Shown here in pieces: positions 35,651 to 45,075 of a stretch of DNA of 64,000 bases (position 1 is the first letter of the stretch; every line of letters begins with the position of its first letter). Both the position numbers and the translations under genes were made by a program. Under the pieces are notes generated by a model. The model was not told the DNA's origin and did not search any database. It worked only from the letters and a program-made list of their open reading frames with translations. The stretch is from JBDFMH01 sp047238125. GTDB lineage: Bacteria; Pseudomonadota; Alphaproteobacteria; Sphingomonadales; Sphingomonadaceae. The stretch is taken from contig NZ_JBDFMH010000001.1 of NCBI RefSeq assembly GCF_047238125.1, forward strand, positions 620,001 to 684,000. Reading direction: 5' to 3'.

Positions 35651-36235
35651 ATGAAAGCTTTTGCGATGGCGGCACTGGCCGCACTCGGCAGCCTCGCCGC
35701 CGCGAGCCCGGCTTCGGCGGTCGTCTATACCGTCGATGCGCAAGCCAACAGCTCGTCCGGTGGCACCGGCCTCGCCTCGATCACGCTTGTTGCCGGGCAG
35801 GCGTTTACGGTCAGCTCGAGCCTGAACGATCTGTGGCGCGCGGGCGATCTGCCGCGCTATTCGGATGGACGCGGCATCTTCGAGACCCGGTTCGCGACCG
35901 CAGCCGATGACTCGGGCGAAGCCGTTGGCACGCTGATCGAGGACAATATCTTCGGCCAGTGGACGCAGAACGGGCTGACCGCGAACTACGGCGCGCTCGT
36001 CGGCGAGATCAACGGGATCTACCAGGAACTGGGTGCCAATTTCTCGGGCAACGCCTGGGCCAGCGGCACGCTGAACCTGTATTATTGGGATTCAAACGCC
36101 GGCGATAACAGCGGCACGATCGCGTTCGACATCAACGCGGTGCCCGAGCCGGCGGCATGGGCGCTGATGATCGGCGGCTTCGGTGTCGTCGGGGGCACGT
36201 TGCGGCGCCGCAGCCGGCCGTTCGCTGCCGCCTGA
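35651..36235 (+). CDS. PEPxxWA-CTERM sorting domain protein
   Basis: A 194-residue secreted protein. Signal peptide ends near ASA (about residue 24). The body is Ala/Gly/Ser/Asn-rich with beta-like TLNLYYWDSNAGDNSGTIAFDINA. The C-terminus VPEPAAWALMIGGFGVVGG plus RRRS tail is the PEPxxWA exosortase signal. The ATG at 35651 has GGAG seven bases upstream; an ATG at 35645 is only two bases from the same GGAG. No exosortase gene lies in this window. Confidence 0.86.
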   Translation: MKAFAMAALAALGSLAAASPASAVVYTVDAQANSSSGGTGLASITLVAGQAFTVSSSLNDLWRAGDLPRYSDGRGIFETRFATAADDSGEAVGTLIEDNIFGQWTQNGLTANYGALVGEINGIYQELGANFSGNAWASGTLNLYYWDSNAGDNSGTIAFDINAVPEPAAWALMIGGFGVVGGTLRRRSRPFAAA

Positions 36236-36257
36236 TCGCCCGTCTCGGGCCATCTGA

Positions 36258-36290
36258 GGGGCGCGCAGGCCGAAAGGCTTGCGCGCCCTT
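36258..36290 (+). terminator. Intrinsic terminator of the third PEPxxWA-CTERM gene
   Basis: A 13-base stem GGGCGCGCAGGCC / GGCTTGCGCGCCC (one G-T wobble) closed by a GAAA loop, then TTCT, 22 bases after the stop. Confidence 0.75.
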
Positions 36291-36328
36291 CTCGTGTCCG
36301 GCTGCGATCAATGACGACGCGCAAACAA

Positions 36329-36357
36329 AAACCCCGCCAATCGCTTGGCGGGGTTTT
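36329..36357. terminator. Bidirectional terminator between the PEPxxWA-CTERM gene and glnA
   Basis: AAACCCCGCCAA / TTGGCGGGGTTTT with a TCGC loop; the A-run on one side and T-run on the other make it a two-way terminator. On the minus strand it ends the glnB-glnA transcript, about 20 bases after the glnA stop. Confidence 0.88.
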
Positions 36358-36377
36358 CGCTCTAGCGGACTGAAGGA

Positions 36378-37790
36378 TCAGGCGCTGTAATACATGTCGA
36401 ATTCGACCGGGCTCGGCGTCATTTCCCAGCGGGCGACCTCGGCCATCTTGATCTCGATATAGGCGTCGATCTGGTCGTTGGTGAACACGTCGCCCTTGGT
36501 CAGGAAGGCGCGGTTCTTGTCCAGTTCCGACAGCGCTTCGCGCAGCGAGGCACAGACGGTCGGCACTTCGGCCAATTCGGCGGGCGGCAGATCGTACAGA
36601 TTCTTGTCCATCGCCTCGCCCGGGTGAATCTTATTCTCGATCCCGTCCAGGCCTGCCATCAGCAGCGCCGCATAGCAGAGATAGGGGTTGGCGGTGGCAT
36701 CCGGGAAGCGAATCTCGACCCGCTTGGCCTTCGCACCCGCGCCATAAGGGATGCGGCACGAAGCGGAGCGGTTGCGCGCCGAATAGGCCAGCAGCACCGG
36801 CGCCTCGTAACCCGGTACCAGCCGCTTGTAGCTGTTGGTGCTCGGGTTGGTGAAGGCGTTGCAGGCCTTGGCATGCTTGATGATGCCGCCGATGAAGTAG
36901 AGCGCGAGTTCGGACAGTCCGGCATAGCCGTTGCCCGCAAACAGCGGCTCCTTGCCGTTCCAGATCGAAATGTGGGTGTGCATGCCCGAGCCGTTATCTT
37001 CCTTGATCGGCTTGGGCATGAAGGTCGCGGTCTTGCCATAGGCCTGGGCGACCTGGTGGACGACATACTTATAGATCTGCATCCGGTCCGCTGTGGTCAC
37101 CAGCGTGCCGAATGTCAGCCCCAGCTCGTGCTGGGCGGCGGCCACCTCGTGATGATGCTTGTCCATCGGCAGGCCCATCTCGAGCATGGTCGAGACCATC
37201 TCGCCGCGGATGTCGACCGCGCTGTCCACAGGCGCGACCGGGAAATAGCCGCCCTTGGCGCGCGGGCGGTGGCCTAGATTGCCGGTTTCATATTTGGTGT
37301 TGGTGTTGGTCGGCAGCTCGATATCGTCCAGCCGATAACCGCTGGCGTTGTAGCTGTTCTCGAAGCGGACATCGTCGAACATGAAGAATTCGGCTTCGGG
37401 GCCGACATAGACGGTGTCGCCGATGCCGAGTGACTTCACGTAGGATTCCGCGCGCTTGGCGGTGGACCGCGGGTCACGCGAATAGAGCTCACCGCTGCTT
37501 GGCTCGACGATGTCGCAGAAGATCACCAGCATCGGCGTGGCCGAGAAGGGATCGGTGTAGACCGCATCCAGATCCGGCTTCAGGATCATGTCGCTCTCGT
37601 TAATCGCCTTCCAGCCCTCGATCGAGGAGCCATCGAACATCAGGCCATCGGTCAGCTCGTCCTCGCCGATCACGACCGAGCACATCGTCAGGTGCTGCCA
37701 CTTTCCCTTGGGATCTGTGAAGCGCAGGTCGACCCACTCGATCTCCTGCTCCTTGATCTGCTTCAGAATGTCGGATGCCGTGTTGGCCAT
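36378..37790 (-). CDS. glnA: Glutamine synthetase, type I
   Basis: A 470-residue GS-I enzyme that makes glutamine from glutamate, ammonia and ATP. Family blocks include [10 protein letters not shown] (about 50-59), the ATP/metal segments [15 protein letters not shown] and [11 protein letters not shown], and the adenylylation site NLYDLPP with Tyr399, so it can be switched off by GlnE. Length is standard. The ATG at 37790 is the family start. It lies 90 bases downstream of glnB in the usual alphaproteobacterial glnBA order, with a hairpin (about 37813-37828) in the gap. Confidence 0.97.
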   Translation of the reverse strand: MANTASDILKQIKEQEIEWVDLRFTDPKGKWQHLTMCSVVIGEDELTDGLMFDGSSIEGWKAINESDMILKPDLDAVYTDPFSATPMLVIFCDIVEPSSGELYSRDPRSTAKRAESYVKSLGIGDTVYVGPEAEFFMFDDVRFENSYNASGYRLDDIELPTNTNTKYETGNLGHRPRAKGGYFPVAPVDSAVDIRGEMVSTMLEMGLPMDKHHHEVAAAQHELGLTFGTLVTTADRMQIYKYVVHQVAQAYGKTATFMPKPIKEDNGSGMHTHISIWNGKEPLFAGNGYAGLSELALYFIGGIIKHAKACNAFTNPSTNSYKRLVPGYEAPVLLAYSARNRSASCRIPYGAGAKAKRVEIRFPDATANPYLCYAALLMAGLDGIENKIHPGEAMDKNLYDLPPAELAEVPTVCASLREALSELDKNRAFLTKGDVFTNDQIDAYIEIKMAEVARWEMTPSPVEFDMYYSA

Positions 37791-37880
37791 GTATCGTCCC
37801 CGTGCTCGTCACCCCGGCGGCTGCCGGGATTTCCCTTGGTTGAACTGGGCCGCCGGGTTTCCCGGTCGGCCGGCGTGGAT

Positions 37881-38363
<483 letters not shown>

Positions 38364-38500
38364 TTAGGCACTTCGAGCGAACGTTGCTCCCCAGGCAATG
38401 AATGCGCGCGATCCTATCAAAAAGACAAGCATGATTGACTGTTTTTTGGCCTGTCGGCACGTTGCGCCTCAAGCTGCAATCAGCGGCCGGGAGGAGAGCG

Positions 38501-39568
38501 ATGCGCGCCTGGATCACGCACGATTATGGCGACATGCGCCAGGCTGAGGTCGATTGCGGTGATCCGAAGCCGGGCTGGGTCCGCGTCCGTATCCTTGTGA
38601 CGCAGCCAAGCATTACCGAGATCCTGCTGTTCCAGGGCGAGCGCACCTATGGCCATGACATCATCGCGCGACGCTTGGCCGAAGGGCCGGCGCAACTGTT
38701 CGGCCACGAATTCTCCGGTCAGGTCATCGCACTGGGCGAGGGTGTCACCGATCTGGCGGTGGGCGATCGAGTGGCCGCGCGCGGATCGCACCCTGAGGGC
38801 ATCGTCGGGTTCGACTATCCGGGCTCGTTCGCCGAAGAGGGGGTGTTCCCCGCCAGCCTGTTCGTGAAGCTGCCGTCATCAGTGAGTGACGGGGCGGGGG
38901 CCGCAATCCAGGCGCTGACCGATTGCGTGTCGGCTGCTCATGCCGCGGGCCCCCTGCTCGACGAGACCGCTGTGGTGATCGGTCTCGGCGCGATGGGGTT
39001 CGGCTGCCTCCAGGCGGCCAAGGCAGCAGGCGCCGGGCGCATGATCGCGATCGGCCGCCGACGTGAAGCGCTCGACATGGCACTGGCCTTGGGGGCCGAC
39101 GTCGCGATCGATGTCACCCAGGAGGATCCGGTCGCCGCCGTCCGCGCGCTGACCGGCGGGCGGGGGGCGGACATCGTGTTCGAGTGTGCCGGCGGGCCGG
39201 TCTCTCGCGGGCTGGCCGGCAACGCCACCATGGTGCAGGCGGCCGAGATGGCGCGCGAGGAGGGCAGGGTGATCGGTCTCGCGTTCGACGGGGACGCCGC
39301 GATGCTACCCTATTCCGCCTTCCGCTTCCGCAGCATCCGCTTCGCCTTTCCCGCGGTGCTGACCCGCGCCCTGTTCGAGGCGACCGTGCGGATCGTGGCG
39401 GATGGGCGCGTCAAGCTCGATCCGCTGATCGGTTGCACGCTGGATGGACTTGAGGCGCTGCCGCAAGCGTTTGCGATGACAGCCGACAAGGGCCGCCACG
39501 GGCTGATCAATCCGGTTCAGATCCGGGTAGGGCACGCCACGGAGCAGGCCGGACGCATTCAGGCGTAA
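38501..39568 (+). CDS. Medium-chain (MDR) alcohol dehydrogenase-family protein without the usual zinc ligands
   Basis: A 355-residue MDR-fold oxidoreductase. LFGHEFSGQVIALG (about 66-79) is the family GHE motif and VIGLGAMGFGCLQAAK (about 162-177) the NAD(P)-binding loop. The first catalytic Cys position is occupied by TQPSITEILLFQG and the four-Cys structural zinc loop is absent, so it probably lacks zinc. The ATG at 38501 has GGAGGAGAG directly upstream. It overlaps map by 10 bases at its 3-prime end, convergently. Substrate unknown; zinc-free MDR enzymes include quinone reductases. Confidence 0.78.
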   Translation: MRAWITHDYGDMRQAEVDCGDPKPGWVRVRILVTQPSITEILLFQGERTYGHDIIARRLAEGPAQLFGHEFSGQVIALGEGVTDLAVGDRVAARGSHPEGIVGFDYPGSFAEEGVFPASLFVKLPSSVSDGAGAAIQALTDCVSAAHAAGPLLDETAVVIGLGAMGFGCLQAAKAAGAGRMIAIGRRREALDMALALGADVAIDVTQEDPVAAVRALTGGRGADIVFECAGGPVSRGLAGNATMVQAAEMAREEGRVIGLAFDGDAAMLPYSAFRFRSIRFAFPAVLTRALFEATVRIVADGRVKLDPLIGCTLDGLEALPQAFAMTADKGRHGLINPVQIRVGHATEQAGRIQA

Positions 39569-40386
39569 GGCGGTGCGTGCAGGCCGGTCGGGCTGGTGGT
39601 GAAGATCTCGCAACCTGTCTCGGTGATGCCGACCGAATGCTCGAACTGCGCGGACAGCGAACGATCGCGCGTCACGGCCGTCCAGCCATCGTCCAGCACC
39701 TTAACGTCGGGCCGGCCGATGTTGATCATCGGTTCGATCGTGAAGAACATGCCCGGCCGCAATTCCGGACCCGTTCCGGGCCGCCCGGCGTGGACCACCT
39801 CGGGCGCATCGTGGAACACGCGGCCGAGGCCGTGGCCGCAGAAATCGCGGACCACACCGTAGCGATGCTTTTCGGCAAAGCTCTGGATGGCATGAGCGAT
39901 ATCGCCCATCCGGTTGCCGGGCTTCGCCTGCTCGATACCGCGCATCATCGCTTCGTAGGTCACCTCGACCAGCCGGCGCGGCTTGATCGGTACGTCGCCG
40001 ACCAGATACATGCGGCTGGTATCGCCATGCCACCCGTTCAGTTGCGGGGTGACATCGATGTTGACGATGTCGCCGTCCTTGAGCGTCTTCGGCCCCGGTA
40101 TGCCGTGACACACGACATGGTTGATCGAGATGCAGCAGCTGTGCGTATAGCCGCGATAGCCGAGCGTTGCCGGCACCGCACCGCCCTCCAGCGTCATCCG
40201 GCGCACGATCGTGTCGAGCTCCGCTGTGGTGACGCCCGGCACGACATGCGGCACGAGTGCATCGAGGATCTCCGCAGCCAGCCGGCCCGCCGCGCGCATG
40301 CCGATGAAGCCGTCCTCGTCGTACAGCTTGATGGCGCCGTCGCGCTCGACGCTGTCGGCGCGGGTGATCGTCACATATTCGTTCAT
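39559..40386 (-). CDS. map: Methionine aminopeptidase, type I
   Basis: A 275-residue metallopeptidase that removes the initiator Met from nascent proteins. Metal ligands are Asp111, Asp122, His185 (GHGLGR), Glu218 (IEPM) and Glu249 (FEHSVG). The start at 40386 (MNEYVTITRADSVERDG) fits the family; an upstream extension of 22 codons is possible but adds no motif. It faces the MDR dehydrogenase convergently, with a 10-base overlap of the coding ends. Confidence 0.95.
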   Translation of the reverse strand: MNEYVTITRADSVERDGAIKLYDEDGFIGMRAAGRLAAEILDALVPHVVPGVTTAELDTIVRRMTLEGGAVPATLGYRGYTHSCCISINHVVCHGIPGPKTLKDGDIVNIDVTPQLNGWHGDTSRMYLVGDVPIKPRRLVEVTYEAMMRGIEQAKPGNRMGDIAHAIQSFAEKHRYGVVRDFCGHGLGRVFHDAPEVVHAGRPGTGPELRPGMFFTIEPMINIGRPDVKVLDDGWTAVTRDRSLSAQFEHSVGITETGCEIFTTSPTGLHAPPYA

Positions 40387-40438
40387 GCAGCCCATATAGC
40401 GCCTGCGCACCGGCTTTGCGAGGCTTGCCACCCGCGCT

Positions 40439-41209
40439 ATGGCCGATGCCATGGCCGAACCGCGTATCTACACCGCAGCGCTGCTGATCATCGGCGACGA
40501 GATCCTTTCCGGGCGCACCCAGGATCGCAACATTGCGCAGGTGGCGCTGTGGCTGAACCTGCAGGGTATCCGCCTTGCCGAAGTGCGCGTCGTGCCCGAT
40601 GTCGAGCAGCGGATCGTGGCGGCGGTCAACGCGCTGCGGGTGGACAACGACTATCTGTTCACGACCGGCGGCATCGGCCCGACGCATGACGACATCACTG
40701 TCGATGCGATCGCCTCCGCGCTCGGCGTGCCGGTGGTGGTCCACCCGAAGGCGCGCGCCGTGCTCGAGGATTATTACGCCACACGCGGCGGGTTGAGCGA
40801 GGGCCGGCTGCGGATGGCGCGCGTGCCCGAGGGGGCCGAATTGATTGAGAACCGCATGTCGGGCGCGCCTGGCATCCGGCTGGGCAACATCTTGATCTTG
40901 GCCGGCGTGCCGCACATTGCGGGGCAAATGCTGGAGGGGCTGTCCGGCCAGCTTGAAGGTGGTCAGCCGCTGCTGTCGCGGACGATCGGCTGCTGGGTGC
41001 CCGAAAGCGAGATCGCCGACACGCTGCGGCAGTGCGAACGCGCCCACGAAGGCTGCCAGATCGGCAGTTACCCCTTCTTCCGAGACGGCCGGGTCGGCGC
41101 GAACTTCGTGATCCGCTCCGTCGATCGGGGCCGGCTGGATGCATGCGCCGACGATCTGCTTGGCCGGCTCACCGCGCTCGGGCACCAGCCGGCGGACGCC
41201 CAGATCTGA
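40439..41209 (+). CDS. Molybdopterin-binding domain protein of the CinA N-terminal type
   Basis: A 256-residue protein corresponding to the N-terminal MoCF domain of CinA (competence/damage-inducible protein A) without the C-terminal nicotinamide-nucleotide amidase. LIIGDEILSGRTQDRNIAQ and TTGGIGPTHDDITVDAIA are the diagnostic motifs. Short CinA-like proteins of this size are common in alphaproteobacteria; the role is uncertain. The gene is divergent from map; its ATG at 40439 or 40451 are both possible. Followed by a glycosyltransferase after 7 bases, probably one transcript. Confidence 0.85.
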   Translation: MADAMAEPRIYTAALLIIGDEILSGRTQDRNIAQVALWLNLQGIRLAEVRVVPDVEQRIVAAVNALRVDNDYLFTTGGIGPTHDDITVDAIASALGVPVVVHPKARAVLEDYYATRGGLSEGRLRMARVPEGAELIENRMSGAPGIRLGNILILAGVPHIAGQMLEGLSGQLEGGQPLLSRTIGCWVPESEIADTLRQCERAHEGCQIGSYPFFRDGRVGANFVIRSVDRGRLDACADDLLGRLTALGHQPADAQI

Positions 41210-41216
41210 TCGCCGG

Positions 41217-42389
41217 ATGGCGCGCATCCTGATCGGCTGGGAGCTCGGATCGGGCAGCGGCCATGTAACCAAGCTCACGATGATCCTCGCCGAACTGCGC
41301 GCACGCGGGTACGACGTAACGATCGCCGCGCAGGATATCGCGCGCTGGCCGGCCGACATACCCGTCTGGCAGGCGCCGCTCTGGCCGCAGCAGATCGTGC
41401 CGCTGCATCGCCCGAACATCGTGACGCCGAACACGATGGGCGACATACTGGTCGCAATGGGGCTGGCAGACCGGCCGGCGCTGACCGCGATGATCGCGGC
41501 CTGGGACCGCATCATCGCGGCGGTCGATCCGGCGCTGGTGATCTCCGAATATGCGCCGGGCCTGCTGCTGGCCGCCCATGGCCGCGTGCCTACCCTCTCG
41601 CTCGGCACTGGCTTTTCACTTCCGCCGCCCGAACATCCGGTGTTCGCCAGCCTGACCGGCAAGCCCGCGGTCCATGAAGAGGCCCCGCTGCTCGACGGGC
41701 TCAATCGCGCGCTGTCCGCCAATGGCCGGCCGGGCCGGGATCGGCTGCCAGGCATCTTCAGTGCGGATCGCCAGATCGTCGCGGCGTTCGAAGAACTCGA
41801 TCCCTATCGCGGCTGGCGCCTGGAGCCGGCCGGCGTGCCGCATGTTGGGCCGGTGCCGCTGGCCGACAGCAGCGGCGACGAGTTGTTCGTCTACATGAAT
41901 GGGTCACAGCCGCGCACGCCTGCCTTCTTCGATGGGCTGGTGCGGTCGGGCCTCCCGGTTCGGCTCTACGATGCGCGTCTGCTTGCATCCGATAGAATGG
42001 TGCTGGAACGCGCCGGTATCACGGTCGAGACCGCGCCCGTGCCGTGGACGAAGATCGCCGCCCGCTCGCGGATGGTCATGTCGCACTGCGGGCTCGGCTT
42101 CTCCGCATCCGCGCTACTGGCGGGGCTGCCGCATATCCTGGTGCCATATGATATCGAAAAGGGCATGATCGCGGCGGCCGTCGAGCAGCTCGAACTCGGC
42201 GTCATCGCGCGCTTTGCCACCATGACCGCGGATGGTTTCGCTTCGACGCTGGCCGATGCCTGGTCCAACACTGCGCTTTTCCACCGGACTACGGCCGCCG
42301 CGCCGCGGTTCCGATCGCGGATGACCCGCGGCGTGGCCATCCAGACAGCCGATCTTGCGGCAGCGACGATTGCCGGCACCGACATTTAG
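41217..42389 (+). CDS. UDP-glycosyltransferase-like protein (macroside/MGT type)
   Basis: A 390-residue GT-B-fold glycosyltransferase. The N-terminal start MARILIGWELGSGSGHVTKL with a Gly/Ser/His acceptor-domain motif is typical, and the C-terminal nucleotide-sugar segment SHCGLGFSASALLAGLPHILVPYDIEKGMIAA (about 285-316) matches the family's donor-binding block. Glycolipid or natural-product modification is plausible; the substrate is unknown. The ATG at 41217 lies 7 bases after the previous stop. No signal peptide or membrane helix is apparent. Confidence 0.78.
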   Translation: MARILIGWELGSGSGHVTKLTMILAELRARGYDVTIAAQDIARWPADIPVWQAPLWPQQIVPLHRPNIVTPNTMGDILVAMGLADRPALTAMIAAWDRIIAAVDPALVISEYAPGLLLAAHGRVPTLSLGTGFSLPPPEHPVFASLTGKPAVHEEAPLLDGLNRALSANGRPGRDRLPGIFSADRQIVAAFEELDPYRGWRLEPAGVPHVGPVPLADSSGDELFVYMNGSQPRTPAFFDGLVRSGLPVRLYDARLLASDRMVLERAGITVETAPVPWTKIAARSRMVMSHCGLGFSASALLAGLPHILVPYDIEKGMIAAAVEQLELGVIARFATMTADGFASTLADAWSNTALFHRTTAAAPRFRSRMTRGVAIQTADLAAATIAGTDI

Positions 42390-42455
42390 TTTGGCCCGCC
42401 GGGGGCCGTTTGCACGCCGGGGCGTTGTGGGGGCTCAACCGAAAAGGAACTGCCC

Positions 42456-42911
42456 ATGCTGAACTCCGACCATGACATTCGCACGCTGAACTCGCTGATC
42501 GCAACCGTGATCGACAGCGTGGACGGCTATCAGGAAGCCGCCAAGGATGCCGAGAGCGGCCGGTTCGGTTCGATCTTCACGGCCCGTGCCAGCGAGCGCC
42601 GACAGGCTGCGACCGCGCTGCAGGGCGAAGTCACGCGTCTCGGCGGAAATCCCGAGGATGACGGCACCGTGCTTGCCGGCGCCCACCGCGCCTTCCTCAA
42701 TCTGAAGTCCGCGGTCACCGGCCAGGACGACAAGGCGATCGTCAATGAAGTCGAGCGCGGCGAGGATCACATCAAGGCGAAGTTCGAGGAAGCGCTGCAG
42801 GATCGTGAGCTTTCGCAGCCGGTCCGTGCCGCGATCGAGACGGCTTATCGCTCGGTGCGCGAAGGTCATGATCAGATGCGCGACCTGAAGCATTCGATGG
42901 AAGCCAACTGA
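42456..42911 (+). CDS. DUF2383 / PA2169-type four-helix bundle protein
   Basis: A 151-residue helical protein (MLNSDHDIRTLNSLIATVIDS, then SGRFGSIFTARASERR, and AHRAFLNLKSAVTGQDDKAI) of the PA2169-type four-helix-bundle family, which resembles ferritin-like folds but has no clear diiron motif. Family members appear in stress responses. Start ATG 42456 follows AAAAGGAA. Monocistronic, with LysR convergent downstream. Confidence 0.8.
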   Translation: MLNSDHDIRTLNSLIATVIDSVDGYQEAAKDAESGRFGSIFTARASERRQAATALQGEVTRLGGNPEDDGTVLAGAHRAFLNLKSAVTGQDDKAIVNEVERGEDHIKAKFEEALQDRELSQPVRAAIETAYRSVREGHDQMRDLKHSMEAN

Positions 42912-42960
42912 TCGATAGGGCGGCGGCGGACACCTGGTTCGTCGTCGCCCGCCGATCGGA

Positions 42961-43833
42961 TCACTGGGCGGCCTGATGCCGTCCCAGCACTGATCTCGCA
43001 GCCGCCAGTGTAGCCGAGATGTCCCGCGCTGCAGCGGGCAATTGCTCTGAGAAAACGAGCCCGATCTGGCGACGCAGGTCGAACCCGGCCAGCATCGGTC
43101 GGCTTATTCCCGCGATTGGCAGGCCGGCCGGCATCACGGTAATGCCAATACCCTGACGGATCATAGCGAGCGCGCGATCGTCCGACTGGGTCTTGAAGCT
43201 GAACGGCGGACGGATTCCGCGCAGCGTGAAATGGCGGCTGGTTTCCGCCAACGCCTCGCACCCGCGGCGCAGGATCATCGTCTCGCTCGCCAGTGCCTCG
43301 GCGGCGACTGCATTCTGCCCTGCCAAGCGATGCGATGCCGGCATTGCGAGGCGATAATCCTCCATGAACAGCGGTTCGCGATCGAACCGACCGCCGCTGC
43401 GCAGCACGGTGATCGCGGCATCGATCCGTCCGCGTTCGAGCCGCGCCGCCAGATCGCGCTCGGTCCCTTCGACCAGTTCGATGGGCTCTGGCATGGTGCG
43501 GGCTGCAAGCATCGCTTCGGTCAGCCCGGTCGCCAGCGTGGATAGGATGCCCAACCGCAAGGTCCGGACTGGTGCGCGCGCTGCCACCAGCCGCTCAGCC
43601 TCGTGAAACTGCGCCTCGATCAGTCGGGCCTGATCGAGCAGCCGACTGCCCGCCTCGGTCAACTGCACGCGCTGGCTGGACCGCACGAACAGTCGCGTGC
43701 CCAGCCGCGCCTCCAGCTTGGCGATCGCCACCGACAGCGTCGGCTGCGCCACGTTGACCCGAGCGGCGGCGCGGCTGAAGTTGCCGGCATCGACGATCGC
43801 CAGGAAATAGCGGAGCTGCGCACGATCCATCAT
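42961..43833 (-). CDS. LysR-family transcriptional regulator
   Basis: A 290-residue LysR regulator. The N-terminal helix-turn-helix is FLAIVDAGNFSRAAARVNVAQPTLSVAIAKLEARLG, and the C-terminal effector domain is of usual length. It is divergent from the isovaleryl-CoA dehydrogenase / methylcrotonyl-CoA carboxylase operon, the classic arrangement for a LysR regulator controlling the adjacent genes. A T-N11-A operator lies just outside its start. Confidence 0.92.
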   Translation of the reverse strand: MMDRAQLRYFLAIVDAGNFSRAAARVNVAQPTLSVAIAKLEARLGTRLFVRSSQRVQLTEAGSRLLDQARLIEAQFHEAERLVAARAPVRTLRLGILSTLATGLTEAMLAARTMPEPIELVEGTERDLAARLERGRIDAAITVLRSGGRFDREPLFMEDYRLAMPASHRLAGQNAVAAEALASETMILRRGCEALAETSRHFTLRGIRPPFSFKTQSDDRALAMIRQGIGITVMPAGLPIAGISRPMLAGFDLRRQIGLVFSEQLPAAARDISATLAAARSVLGRHQAAQ

Positions 43834-43846
43834 AGTCTGACGCTAT
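43832..43846. promoter_or_regulatory. Probable LysR-type operator (T-N11-A)
   Basis: ATAG-N7-CTAT, an inverted repeat with the T-N11-A core of LysR boxes, immediately next to the LysR start (43833) and about 78 bases upstream of the dehydrogenase ATG. Confidence 0.5.
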
Positions 43847-43923
43847 ACCCAAGGCCATGATCCTTCAATTTCCCAATGAACCGGCGGCTTGCTATGGACC
43901 GGTGAAACAGAGAGAGGATGCGC

Positions 43924-45075
43924 ATGACTGCCGCCCTGGATTTCGCGCTCGGCGAGACTGCCGATATGATCCGCGACACCACACGCCGCTTCGCCGAGGA
44001 CCGGATCGCGCCGTTGGCCGCGAAGATCGATGCGGAAGACTGGTTCCCGATCGCGCTGTGGCCCGAGATGGGGGCACTTGGGCTACACGGCGTAACCGTC
44101 GCCGAAGCGGACGGCGGCCTGGGCCTTGGCTATCTCGATCATGTCGTCGCGGTGGAGGAAGTCAGCCGCGCCTCGGCATCGGTCGGCCTGTCCTACGGCG
44201 CACATTCGAACCTCTGCATCAATCAGATCGCTCGCTGGGCCAACCCGGAGCAGAAGGCGCGTTTCCTGCCGAAGCTGATCTCGGGCGAGCATGTCGGCTC
44301 GCTCGCCATGTCCGAAGCCGGGGCAGGATCGGACGTCGTCTCGATGAAACTGCGCGCGGTGCGCACCGATGGCGGCTGGCGGCTGACCGGGACCAAATTC
44401 TGGATCACCAATGCCGCTTATGCCGATATGCTCGTCGTCTACGCCAAGACCGGCGAAGGCAGTCGGGGTATCACCGCCTTTCTGATCGAAAAGGGCATGG
44501 CCGGTTTCTCGATCGGCCAGAAAATCGACAAGATGGGCATGCGCGGGTCGCCGACGGCGGAATTGCTGTTCGACGACTGTTTCGTGCCGGATGCGAATGT
44601 GATGGGGCCGGAGAATGGTGGCGTCGGCGTGCTGATGTCGGGGCTGGATTACGAGCGGGTGGTGCTGTCGGGTATCCAGATCGGCATCATGCAAGCCTGC
44701 CTGGATGTCGTGCTGCCTTATATTCGCGAGCGCCAACAGTTCGGCAAGCCGATCGGCGCGTTCCAGCTGATGCAGGCCAAGGTGGCAGACATGTATGTAG
44801 CGCTCAATTCGGCGCGGGCCTATGTCTATGCCGTCGCGCGCGCCTGCGATGCCGGGCAGACGACGCGCTTCGATGCGGCCGGCGCGATCCTGCTGGCATC
44901 CGAGAATGCGGTGCGCGTTTCGCTGGAGGCGATCCAGGCGCTGGGCGGCGCGGGCTATACGAAGGATTGGCCGGTCGAACGCTTCGCGCGCGACGCCAAG
45001 CTGCTCGACATCGGCGCCGGCACTAACGAGATCCGCCGCATGCTGATCGGCCGCGAACTGGTGGGGGCGGCGTGA
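43924..45075 (+). CDS. ivd: Isovaleryl-CoA dehydrogenase
   Basis: A 383-residue flavoprotein that oxidises isovaleryl-CoA to 3-methylcrotonyl-CoA in leucine breakdown. [14 protein letters not shown] is the FAD motif. The catalytic Glu of this subfamily lies in the helix as [10 protein letters not shown] (Glu244), while the canonical C-terminal position has Gly ([10 protein letters not shown]), exactly the isovaleryl-type pattern. The ATG at 43924 has GAGAGG six bases upstream; an ATG at 43918 is less well placed. The next gene starts inside its stop (GTGA). Confidence 0.93.
   Translation: MTAALDFALGETADMIRDTTRRFAEDRIAPLAAKIDAEDWFPIALWPEMGALGLHGVTVAEADGGLGLGYLDHVVAVEEVSRASASVGLSYGAHSNLCINQIARWANPEQKARFLPKLISGEHVGSLAMSEAGAGSDVVSMKLRAVRTDGGWRLTGTKFWITNAAYADMLVVYAKTGEGSRGITAFLIEKGMAGFSIGQKIDKMGMRGSPTAELLFDDCFVPDANVMGPENGGVGVLMSGLDYERVVLSGIQIGIMQACLDVVLPYIRERQQFGKPIGAFQLMQAKVADMYVALNSARAYVYAVARACDAGQTTRFDAAGAILLASENAVRVSLEAIQALGGAGYTKDWPVERFARDAKLLDIGAGTNEIRRMLIGRELVGAA

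Noticed and set aside
38450..38470. GGCACGTTGC near the MDR gene as a sigma-54 promoter
   Set aside because: The GG to GC spacing is six bases, not ten.
39701..41755. 684-codon minus-strand frame
   Set aside because: Covers map, the CinA-like gene and the glycosyltransferase in the wrong frame.
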